Source: an uncultured Flavobacteriales bacterium
GTDB taxonomy: Bacteria > Bacteroidota > Bacteroidia > Palsa-965
DNA length: 34,414 nucleotides
Direction: 5' to 3'
NCBI GenBank assembly: GCA_903873905.1
Contig: CAIQQJ010000052.1
Coordinates: 1 to 34,414, forward strand
The notes below the pieces were generated by a model. That model searched no databases. It saw only the letters and a list, made by a program, of their open reading frames with translations, and was not told the origin of the DNA. Shown here piece after piece: positions 24,950 to 32,114 of this stretch. The stretch's first letter is position 1, and each line of letters opens with the position of its first letter. The position numbers and the translations under genes are program-made.

Positions 24950-25978
24950 ATGAAACGTTTGTGTATTTATTTTGGATTGTTTTTTTTCTCTGCCACAACT
25001 GTTGTTGGACAGGATATTCATTTCTCGCAATTTCCTGAAACGCCCATGCATATTAATCCTGCTAACACAGGTTTGTTTGACGGATTATTTCGCGCCACTT
25101 TAAATTATAGAAATCAATGGGCAGCAATGGGTCATCCCTTTACAACCGCTGCAGCTGCGTTTGATATGCCCTTGATGTATGCAAAGAATAAAGCGTACAT
25201 GGGAGTTGGTGCTTTTCTTTATCGCGATCAAGCAGGTGATTCGAAATTCGGAACTTTTCAAGGATTGGTTTCCGTAAGTGGAATTGTTCCCTTGAATGAT
25301 TTCAATAAATTATCAGTTGGAATTCAAGGAGGCTATTCACAACGCTCTGCAACTACAGCTGATTTGCAATGGGAAAATCAATATGTGAATGGTGTGTATG
25401 ATCCGACTATTCTTCCCAATGAAAATAATTTGTTGACCTCATTTCCTTATGTGGATTTTTCTGCTGGAACTGCGTATCAATATCGCAACAGAGCACAAAG
25501 TATTACTGGGCAAGATGTGAATGAATTCAGTTTTGGCGCAAGTGTTTTTCATTTGAACAAGCCTGAACAAAAATTTCATCAGGGAGGAGGAGAGCGCATG
25601 GATATGCGTTTTGTAATTCACGGACAAGGACGAATAGATTTTTCAGGGACGCGATGGTCCTTGCGACCTTCCGCATATTACATGGCTCAAGGAAATGCAA
25701 ATGAAATTTTATTTGGAACAATGCTTCGTTACAGAATCAAAAATGGAACGAAGGTGACTAATTTTTTCAGTGAATCGGGAATTGGACTGGGTGTTCATTA
25801 TCGATTTAAAGATGCAATCATTCCTCAACTGTATTATGATCTCGGAGATATTTTCATTGGTGTTTCATATGATGTAAATATTTCAAAATATTCGGCAGCA
25901 TCTAAATCTCAAGGTGGATTTGAAGTTACCTTGCGCTATGCAAATCTGAATGGAGCTTTGTATAAAAACAAGAAATAA
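24950..25978 (+). CDS. PorP/SprF-family type IX secretion membrane protein
   Basis: A 342-residue outer-membrane beta-barrel protein of the PorP/SprF family. It has a signal peptide (residues 1-21, ending VVGQ) and the typical start DIHFSQFPETPMHINPANTG, then FRATLNYRNQWAAMG and PFTTAAAAFDMPLM. The C-terminus alternates polar and aromatic residues (FEVTLRYANL), as barrel proteins do. SprF-like proteins are needed for secretion or surface display of the type B cargo encoded next to them, so this one probably serves the CotH protein 21 bases upstream. No other T9SS core gene (porK/L/M/N, sov) is in the window. Confidence 0.92.
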   Translation: MKRLCIYFGLFFFSATTVVGQDIHFSQFPETPMHINPANTGLFDGLFRATLNYRNQWAAMGHPFTTAAAAFDMPLMYAKNKAYMGVGAFLYRDQAGDSKFGTFQGLVSVSGIVPLNDFNKLSVGIQGGYSQRSATTADLQWENQYVNGVYDPTILPNENNLLTSFPYVDFSAGTAYQYRNRAQSITGQDVNEFSFGASVFHLNKPEQKFHQGGGERMDMRFVIHGQGRIDFSGTRWSLRPSAYYMAQGNANEILFGTMLRYRIKNGTKVTNFFSESGIGLGVHYRFKDAIIPQLYYDLGDIFIGVSYDVNISKYSAASKSQGGFEVTLRYANLNGALYKNKK

Positions 25979-26000
25979 ATAATTATTATTTGGTGTGAAT

Positions 26001-26114
26001 ATGAAAAAGTGGTGGAAAGAATTTTACAAAAAATATCTAATACATTTTCCTGACGTTTGGCAATATCTTTTGCTGATCATCCTTGCAATCTTGGCTGCGA
26101 TATTTTATTTGTAG
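26001..26114 (+). CDS. Putative 37-residue single-pass membrane peptide
   Basis: An ATG frame 22 bases after the porP/sprF-like gene. The product begins with a basic/aromatic segment (KKWWKEFYKKYLIHF), followed by one hydrophobic helix (YLLLIILAILAAIFYL) that ends at the stop codon: an amphipathic start plus a membrane anchor. It could be the third gene of the CotH-PorP unit. No database family can be claimed from sight, and an open frame of this length may arise by chance, but its composition and position make a real gene plausible. Confidence 0.45.
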   Translation: MKKWWKEFYKKYLIHFPDVWQYLLLIILAILAAIFYL

Positions 26115-26178
26115 CTTTTCCTTAAATGTTAATGCTTCATAAATATTTGAATTTCTTTCATTCTGAATGCGCTTTTTA

Positions 26179-26186
26179 TACATTTG
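26179..26186 (+). promoter_or_regulatory. -7 box of the DUF2341/T9SS protein gene
   Basis: TACATTTG is an exact TAnnTTTG match, giving a leader of about 57 bases before the ATG at 26249. A -33 TTG at the right distance is not seen. Confidence 0.45.
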
Positions 26187-26230
26187 CCGCAAATTGAAGA
26201 AGGTATAACCCAACCAAAATCATCCTAATT

Positions 26231-26268
26231 AAAAACCCCAAATTCGCTATGATGAAAAACCCCAAATT
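26231..26268 (+). repeat. 14-base direct repeat flanking the start codon
   Basis: AAAAACCCCAAATT occurs at 26231-26244 and again at 26255-26268 with a period of 24 bases. The first copy is in the untranslated leader; the second encodes residues 3-6 of the protein. The ATGATG start lies between the copies. Confidence 0.8.
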
Positions 26269-28792
26269 AAAAAATGTTAGCAGTACAAAAAGAAGCTATC
26301 TATTCGCACTATTATTGAGTTTAAGCATAATGGTAAATAATGTTCATGCAACCTGCCTTCCAGCTTGGACTTACGAAGCCACCTTGACAATAACAACAGC
26401 ACCGGCTGTTTTACCATTGACAAACTATTGGGTAAGTTTTACCACCAATACGCAAGCATTAATCACTGCAGGTTATTTACAAGCAAATGGTAATGACCTT
26501 CGCTTTTCTGATAACAGTTGCACACCATTGCAATATTGGATTGAATCTGGTATCAATACAACTACCACACTCATCTGGATTCGCGTTCCTTCGATTACGT
26601 CAGCATCAACGCAAATAAAAATGTCGTACGGAAACTCGATAGCAGTGGCAGGTCAGACATTGCCTGCATATGTTAACAGTTATAACGTTATCAGCGGACC
26701 AGCTTGGGGTGGAAACCCTCCTACCTACACAGGCTTGGAAGCTGCAGCATTACTTTATGGTAGCAGTCCCAATGATTATTTGAGTTCTGTGAATGGCATT
26801 TCAAACCTTACCATTTCAAGAACAGCGAATGAGAGTATTTGGGGCATTTCTGGATGCACCGTTTATGCTGAAAAATTTAAAGTCAACACCACTTATAATT
26901 GTGGATCTTCAAATTGTGCTACCTCTGCATATGTCAATGATAATTGCTCTGGTACAAATTATGTATTTAACCTTCCCAATATCAATTTCAGAGTTACGCC
27001 TGAACCTACAATTTGTGCTGCTCCAATCGTTGGTCTTACAGTTTCTCCTTCAGCTACCGTATGTGCAGGAACTTCAGTTACATTAACTGGAACAGGCGCT
27101 TCAACCTACTCATGGTCTAATGGAGTTGTAAATGGTGTTCCATTCGTTCCTGCTTCTACAACCACTTACACTTTGACAGGAACGGACTTAAGTTCTTGCT
27201 CTGCAACAATTACACAGCTCATTACAGTGAATCCCTTGCCTACAGTAACTGCGAATACTACTGCAAGCGCTGTTTGTGCTGGAACATCGGTAACACTTAC
27301 TGGAGGTGGTGCAACAACTTATACATGGACAGGATTGGTAACAAATGGAGTTGGATTTATTCCTGTTTCAACTGCAACCTATACGGTTACAGGAACAAAT
27401 TCAAATGGTTGTACTAATACTGCAAGTGTTACTGTAACTGTAAATCCTTTGCCAACTGTTTCTGCAAATACAACAACTAGTGCTGTATGCGCAGGAAATT
27501 CTGTAACACTCACTGGCGGCGGTGCATCAACTTATGCATGGTCAGGTGGTGTAACGAATGCAGTTTCATTTGTGCCGGTTTCAACAACTACTTACACAGT
27601 TACAGGTACTGGCGCAAATAGTTGTACCAATACAGCAACGGTTACTGTAACTGTTAATCCATTACCTACAGTTACGGCAAATACAACAGCAACAGCAGTG
27701 TGTGCAGGTAATTCTGTAACACTTACGGGTGGCGGAGCCTCAACATACACATGGACAGGATTGGTAACAAATGGCGTTGGATTTATTCCTGCTTCTACTG
27801 CAACTTATACGGTTACTGGAACAAATGTGAATGGTTGTGTCAATACTGCCAGTGTAACAGTTAGTGTGAATCCATTACCTACAGTTACTGCGAATTCAAC
27901 TGCCAATGTTGTTTGTGCTGGGAATCCAGTAACACTTACAGGTGGAGGTGCTACATCTTATACATGGACAGGATTGGTAACTGATGGAGTAGGATTTGTT
28001 CCAGCGGCAAGTGCGACCTATACTGTTACAGGAACAGATGCGAATAGTTGTACCAACACTGCCACTATAACCATTAGTGTGAATCCTCTTCCAACTATTG
28101 TTGCATCGGCAAATGATTCATCAATTTGTCAGAATCAAAGTGCTGTATTATCTGCAATTGGTGGAAATACTTATTTGTGGAATCCAGGAAATATTGTTGG
28201 CGCAGTGACGACTGTCATTCCTGTTGCAACAACTACTTATTCTGTTACAGGAACTGATTTGAATGGATGCAACGGAACAGGTTTGGTGACTATTAATGTA
28301 AATCCGCTTCCAACAGTAACGGGAACAGCAGCTTCAAGCGTAGTTTGTTTGAATGATGCAGCAGTTGCATTGACTGGAACACCAATTGGTGGAGCTTGGA
28401 CAGGAACAGGAGTTTCGGCTTCAAATTTTGATCCTTCCGTTTCGGGATTAGGAACTTTTCAACTTGTATATTCTTATGGAGATGTGAATGGTTGCTCTTC
28501 TACAGCTACTGTTGGAATTACTGTAAATGCATGCACAGGAATTTTAGTTCAGTCATTAGAAAATGGGATAACAGTTTTCCCAAATCCGAACAACGGTAAA
28601 TTCATTTTGAACTCTCAAATCACAAATGGGGAAATTTTGATTTGTGATGTGCTCGGAGAAATAGTTTTTTCTTCCACAATTAGCAATCCAATATCAACAA
28701 TTGATCTTTCTGCAAAGGCTAATGGAATTTATTTCATAACTGTAAAAACAGATAAAGAATCATTCACACAAAAGATCGTGATTCAAAAATAA
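26249..28792 (+). CDS. DUF2341 adhesin-like protein with seven tandem modules and type A T9SS sorting domain
   Basis: An 847-residue exported protein. A long signal peptide (to VHA, about 34) is followed by a DUF2341 domain (about 35-140: NYWVSFTTNTQALITAG, RFSDNSCTPLQYWIES). After a linker come seven beta-sandwich-like modules of about 71 residues, each with a Cys pair (VCAGxSVTLTG and NxCTNTA) and ending NPLPT. They start near 27040; modules 2-5 at 27245-28096 are nearly identical and 213 bases long. The last 80 residues are a type A T9SS sorting domain (ITVFPNPNNGKFIL, LCD-like strand ILICDVLGEIVF, GIYFITVKT, FTQKIVIQK). It is probably a surface adhesin or matrix protein. A strong terminator follows. 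Confidence 0.87.
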   Translation: MMKNPKLKNVSSTKRSYLFALLLSLSIMVNNVHATCLPAWTYEATLTITTAPAVLPLTNYWVSFTTNTQALITAGYLQANGNDLRFSDNSCTPLQYWIESGINTTTTLIWIRVPSITSASTQIKMSYGNSIAVAGQTLPAYVNSYNVISGPAWGGNPPTYTGLEAAALLYGSSPNDYLSSVNGISNLTISRTANESIWGISGCTVYAEKFKVNTTYNCGSSNCATSAYVNDNCSGTNYVFNLPNINFRVTPEPTICAAPIVGLTVSPSATVCAGTSVTLTGTGASTYSWSNGVVNGVPFVPASTTTYTLTGTDLSSCSATITQLITVNPLPTVTANTTASAVCAGTSVTLTGGGATTYTWTGLVTNGVGFIPVSTATYTVTGTNSNGCTNTASVTVTVNPLPTVSANTTTSAVCAGNSVTLTGGGASTYAWSGGVTNAVSFVPVSTTTYTVTGTGANSCTNTATVTVTVNPLPTVTANTTATAVCAGNSVTLTGGGASTYTWTGLVTNGVGFIPASTATYTVTGTNVNGCVNTASVTVSVNPLPTVTANSTANVVCAGNPVTLTGGGATSYTWTGLVTDGVGFVPAASATYTVTGTDANSCTNTATITISVNPLPTIVASANDSSICQNQSAVLSAIGGNTYLWNPGNIVGAVTTVIPVATTTYSVTGTDLNGCNGTGLVTINVNPLPTVTGTAASSVVCLNDAAVALTGTPIGGAWTGTGVSASNFDPSVSGLGTFQLVYSYGDVNGCSSTATVGITVNACTGILVQSLENGITVFPNPNNGKFILNSQITNGEILICDVLGEIVFSSTISNPISTIDLSAKANGIYFITVKTDKESFTQKIVIQK
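27245..28096 (+). repeat. Four near-identical 213-base tandem coding repeats
   Basis: The units lie at 27245-27457, 27458-27670, 27671-27883 and 27884-28096, each encoding a 71-residue module. Units 1 and 3 share the stretch TWTGLVTNGVGFIP and the NGC ending; units 2 and 4 share ANSCTNTAT. This suggests duplication of a two-module block. Confidence 0.88.
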
Positions 28793-28814
28793 AAATTCAA
28801 AACCAGTTTTTTTG

Positions 28815-28848
28815 AGAAGTCTCCATTTTTGGAGACTTCTTTTTTTTG
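28815..28848 (+). terminator. Rho-independent terminator after the DUF2341 gene
   Basis: A perfect ten-base stem (AGAAGTCTCC with GGAGACTTCT), loop ATTTTT and a run of T, 22 bases past the stop codon. Confidence 0.92.
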
Positions 28849-28906
28849 TTCAATTTCACTTTGATTTTTCTTTTCCAAGAATCATATTTAGCGGTGATGC
28901 CAGTCA

Positions 28907-28937
28907 TTGAAGCTAGAATAATTATAAAATAACTTTG
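28907..28937 (+). promoter_or_regulatory. Promoter of the small heat-shock protein gene
   Basis: TTG (28907-28909), 20 bases, TAACTTTG (28930-28937), 20 bases before the ATG: a full Bacteroidota housekeeping promoter. No CIRCE-type inverted repeat is seen. Confidence 0.7.
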
Positions 28938-28957
28938 GTTTCATAAAAAGTGTCGTC

Positions 28958-29419
28958 ATGATTTTATTAATAAGAAGAAATGGAACCTATTTTCCGAAAT
29001 TGATGACAAATTTTTTGGATGATGGCAATCTATTGGGTGAAAAACAATTTGATTTAGATGGGGAGATGATTCCTGTTGATTGCCTTTCCAATGTGCCGCC
29101 TGCAAATATTACAGAAAAGGAAAAGAAATATTTGCTTGAACTGGCAGTTCCAGGACTTGATAAGAAAGATTTTAAAATAGAATTAGGTGATGAAGTTCTT
29201 TCTGTAAGCGTTAATAAAAAAACGAAATTGGAAAAAAAGAATGGAGGGATCTATCATAAGGAATTTTTATATGATAAATTTTGCCGTTCCTTTCGACTTC
29301 CAGAAAATGCTGATGTAGATAACCTTCAAGTATCTTATGAGAATGGTATTTTGAAAATAGAAATCCCCAAAAAGGAAATTGAAGTTTTAAAGTCAAAAAA
29401 AGAGATTGCACTTGCTTGA
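28958..29419 (+). CDS. Hsp20/alpha-crystallin family small heat-shock protein
   Basis: A 153-residue small heat-shock protein, an ATP-independent holdase that keeps unfolding proteins soluble. The alpha-crystallin domain spans about residues 45-140: VPPANITEKEKKYLLELAVP, then GLDKKDFKIEL, then FCRSFRLPENADVDNLQVSY and the hallmark NGILKIEIPK. The N-terminal arm is short, as in other Bacteroidota members, and the C-terminal tail lacks an obvious I-x-I motif after the IEIPK strand. It is preceded by a strong promoter and stands alone. Confidence 0.92.
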   Translation: MILLIRRNGTYFPKLMTNFLDDGNLLGEKQFDLDGEMIPVDCLSNVPPANITEKEKKYLLELAVPGLDKKDFKIELGDEVLSVSVNKKTKLEKKNGGIYHKEFLYDKFCRSFRLPENADVDNLQVSYENGILKIEIPKKEIEVLKSKKEIALA

Positions 29420-29786
29420 ATGGGTTCATTCTATTTTATTTAGATAGTTCACTTTTTATGTTTTTGTCGGAACATAAAGAATACATCTGTGTACGAAATG
29501 CATAGAGGAAAGGCGAACTCAATATGGAAACGAGGAAGTTTTAGCGAGAACTGATTTTCCAAATTATCTGAAAAACAAATTATTTATTTTCAAGGAGATC
29601 GTTTTCCGTAAACCATAAACCTGATTTCTATCAGGGATTCGGATGCTTATGGATATTGCTATTTTCTAGTGTTTACCAAAACTCATTTTATTGTATGTTC
29701 ATTGACCTTGTAGTTAAATTATTCTGAAATTAATTTTGGGTTGAATTAAGTGTGAGCATAAATAATGAGCACTAAAAATTTGAGCC
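29420..29786. other. 367-base intergenic region with promoter and a small hairpin
   Basis: No coding frame is credible here. The region holds a hairpin at 29620-29635 (CCTGAT-TTCT-ATCAGG), a block at 29671-29690 containing TTACCAAAACTCAT that recurs upstream of the paralogous gene at 31153, and the promoter at 29708-29738. I see nothing identifiable in the first 190 bases. Confidence 0.6.
29708..29738 (+). promoter_or_regulatory. Promoter of the first SPOR paralogue
   Basis: TTG (29708-29710), 20 bases, TAATTTTG (29731-29738), a full consensus match, 48 bases before the ATG. The -7 box and the preceding ATTCTGAAAT are similar to the sequence before the second paralogue. Confidence 0.65.
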
Positions 29787-30686
29787 ATGAAAAACTTGAA
29801 ATTTATAATTCTTGCAATTTCATGCTTGGTTTTTGTAAATGAAGCAAGCAGTAAATTATTTGAGAGAAAAGATATCCTCGAAATGAAAGGTATTGTTAAG
29901 CAAACAGGCAGCAGTGATTATTCCAGTGAATATGTTCTTGACAGCGCCTTGGTTACTATTTATAACGAAACCAGTATAACCACAACAGTTTTATTTTCTG
30001 ATGATAAAGGAAGGTGCAATTTGATATTGCCATTTGATAATAAATATACCGTCAGCGTTTCTAAAAATGGTTTCGTCACAAAAATCATATACATTGATAC
30101 AAGGGTTTCTAGAAAGACAAAGCAACATTTTGTTTTTCCATTTGACATTGATTTGTTTCAAAAAATTGAAGATGTTGATATTAGCAATTTGTTAAAAGAG
30201 CCAATTGCTTTTGTAAACTTCAATATTATAAAAAAGGATTTTGCCTATAACTATAATTATACAGATAGGATTAATGCACAGATACGAAAATTGTATACGG
30301 AATATTATCTTTCTTATAGTCCCATTAACTATTTGAAATCGGATTCAACGACTGCAATTACTGATCAAATACCTCCTGAAATAATTTCCGATCAAACGGT
30401 TATCGGTACAATTGACGCAAATGTCATTTATAAAATCCAGGTTATCGCAGTGATGTCGGGCCCATTACCTGAAAACCATCCTGTTTTTTCCAAATGCGGT
30501 GTGGTTGAGGTCTATTATAATGATGGGTTTTTCAAATACACTACGGGTGAATTTGGAGACTTTGCTACAGCTGAAAAAAGACTTATGGAATTAAGAGAGA
30601 TTGGTTTTTATGATGCGTTCATTGTCATTTCAAAAAATGAAATACAAGTACCTTATGAAGAAATTAATTTGTCACCAGCTCAATGA
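29787..30686 (+). CDS. Exported protein with regulatory-like beta domain and C-terminal SPOR domain (paralogue A)
   Basis: 299 residues. Residues 1-22 are a signal peptide (ends EASS). Residues about 30-110 form a carboxypeptidase-regulatory-like beta sandwich (MKGIVKQTGSS, LDSALVTIYNET, DDKGRCNLILPF, YTVSVSKNGFVTKIIYIDT). A middle region without a known domain follows (about 115-205). Residues about 212-285 are SPOR-like: VIYKIQVIAV, YYNDGFFKYTTGEFGDFATA, GFYDAFIVIS. The same SPOR subtype occurs three times in the giant protein. It probably binds denuded peptidoglycan in the periplasm. The next gene but one gap is its paralogue, with the same layout and length. Calling the SPOR domain rests on pattern reading, not a search. 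Confidence 0.75.
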   Translation: MKNLKFIILAISCLVFVNEASSKLFERKDILEMKGIVKQTGSSDYSSEYVLDSALVTIYNETSITTTVLFSDDKGRCNLILPFDNKYTVSVSKNGFVTKIIYIDTRVSRKTKQHFVFPFDIDLFQKIEDVDISNLLKEPIAFVNFNIIKKDFAYNYNYTDRINAQIRKLYTEYYLSYSPINYLKSDSTTAITDQIPPEIISDQTVIGTIDANVIYKIQVIAVMSGPLPENHPVFSKCGVVEVYYNDGFFKYTTGEFGDFATAEKRLMELREIGFYDAFIVISKNEIQVPYEEINLSPAQ

Positions 30687-31152
30687 TTTTGAAATTTGAA
30701 CTTGGGAAAAAGATTTAGGAATGTGATTTGTAATGTTGATTGTAATATATATAATGAATTGGTTTCTATTAAAAAATGAAATCTGGCTCGATTTTTATAA
30801 TGATGTGATAGCATAAAGAAGCTTAGGTATATATGGATTTCAAAAATAGGTATGTGAAAATGAGTTGAATTTTGGAAGTTGGATTGTCATTTTTGTATAG
30901 AAAGATATTATTCGAAATGCTTTTTTAAGTAAAGGCGATATTCCACAAAAGTAAAATACCTGGAATCCAATAATGTTTTTCAATTTGATTGTGAAGTTCA
31001 TCAAGTAGAATAAGACTTTCATTTCATATCTGTTGAAAGGTTACCAAAACTCATATTTCCAATTGTCATTTGCCCTAACTTTTATTTATTTCTGATATTA
31101 ATTTTGAAGCATAATTAATTTTTTAAATAAATCAATAATAAAAACAGTAGCC
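30687..31152. other. 466-base intergenic region between the two SPOR paralogues
   Basis: The region is very A+T rich. It contains a repeat of the TTACCAAAACTCAT block (31039-31058) and the -7 box at 31099-31106. A leftward 60-codon frame at 30840-31022 has no supporting feature. I see no terminator for the upstream gene and nothing else I can identify. Confidence 0.55.
31099..31106 (+). promoter_or_regulatory. -7 box of the second SPOR paralogue
   Basis: TAATTTTG, preceded by TTCTGATAT, matches the box of the first paralogue, but the nearest upstream TTG is 26 bases away, outside the usual spacing. The leader before the ATG at 31153 is about 40 bases. Confidence 0.5.
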
Positions 31153-32055
31153 ATGAAAACCTTGAAATTTTTAATTCTGATGGTTTCATGCTTGGCTTTT
31201 GAAACTGGAGCAAGCAGTAAGATTTCAGAAAGACAACATTGCCTCATAATGCAGGGTGTTGTGAAACAAGCAGGCAACGATGAATATTCCAGTGAATATA
31301 TTCTCGATAGTGCTGTGATTAGAGTTTTCAATGAAACAATGAAAACTAATGAAATTTTGTATTCGGATGAGTTTGGTAAATGCAATATTAATCTCCCCTT
31401 TAATAATCAGTTTTCTGTCAGCATATCAAAGATGGGATACCTGACAAAAATTATTAGCATTGACACAAGAGTTTTGGGAAACAAAACGAAACACTTTGAT
31501 TTCCCATTTCTTATTGATTTGTTTGAGAAGAAAGAAGCGTTGGATTTTTCCTATTTACTGAATGAACCTATAGCACTTGTGAATTTCAATTATGAAAAAA
31601 AGGAGTTCGTTTATCAATTTAATAATTCAGATAAAGTAAATGCTCAAATCAGGGACATTTCAAATGAATATTACAATTCACTCAATCAAATTGGCTTTTT
31701 GAGTTATGATTCAGCTTTGGAAATAACGGATCAAGTGCCTCCAGAAATTTTAACAGTTCAGCCGGTTATCCCAACAATTACAAATACAAACGTTGTTTAT
31801 AAAGTTCAAATTGTTGCTGTCGTCTTTGGCCCATTACCTGATAACAATTCTGTTTTTTTAAAATGTGGTAAAGCAGATGAAAGTTACTCTGATGGTTTAT
31901 ATAAGTATACTATTGGTGAGTTTCATGATTCTGTAACTGCTGAGCAAAAATTATTGGAAATGCAGAACAAAGGATATAGTGATGCCTTTATTGTCACCTT
32001 TAAAGACGGCAAGGAAATTCCAATTGTGAAAACGGAGCAAATTTTGGAACACTAA
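31153..32055 (+). CDS. Exported protein with regulatory-like beta domain and C-terminal SPOR domain (paralogue B)
   Basis: 300 residues, clearly homologous to paralogue A over its whole length: the same signal peptide pattern (MKTLKFLILMVSCLAF), GVVKQAGNDEYSSEYILDSA, VSISKMGYLTKIISIDTRV, DQVPPEIL, and a SPOR-like end (VVYKVQIVAVVFGPLPDN, DGLYKYTIGEF, GYSDAFIVTFKDGKEI). Its SPOR domain is closer to the giant protein's SPOR domains than paralogue A's, because it keeps the FKDGK-x-I ending. Middle and linker residues have diverged strongly, so the duplication is not recent. It is separated from the phosphatase gene by 59 bases, so the two may be co-transcribed. Confidence 0.77.
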   Translation: MKTLKFLILMVSCLAFETGASSKISERQHCLIMQGVVKQAGNDEYSSEYILDSAVIRVFNETMKTNEILYSDEFGKCNINLPFNNQFSVSISKMGYLTKIISIDTRVLGNKTKHFDFPFLIDLFEKKEALDFSYLLNEPIALVNFNYEKKEFVYQFNNSDKVNAQIRDISNEYYNSLNQIGFLSYDSALEITDQVPPEILTVQPVIPTITNTNVVYKVQIVAVVFGPLPDNNSVFLKCGKADESYSDGLYKYTIGEFHDSVTAEQKLLEMQNKGYSDAFIVTFKDGKEIPIVKTEQILEH

Positions 32056-32114
32056 TTTGAATAGAAATTGCTTGCGAAAATTTAGAATAGGCAAACACTC
32101 ATAATATTGGAGTT

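Noticed and set aside
27040-28560. Reading the DUF2341 modules as typical PKD domains
   Set aside because: The modules have a Cys pair and the NPLPT linker seen in other T9SS surface proteins but lack the usual PKD WDFGDG motif; they are described only as beta-sandwich-like.
30840-31022. A leftward 60-codon frame in the gap between the two SPOR paralogues
   Set aside because: The gap is very A+T rich, the product has no recognisable pattern, and no promoter faces that way. A decayed gene is possible but not supported.
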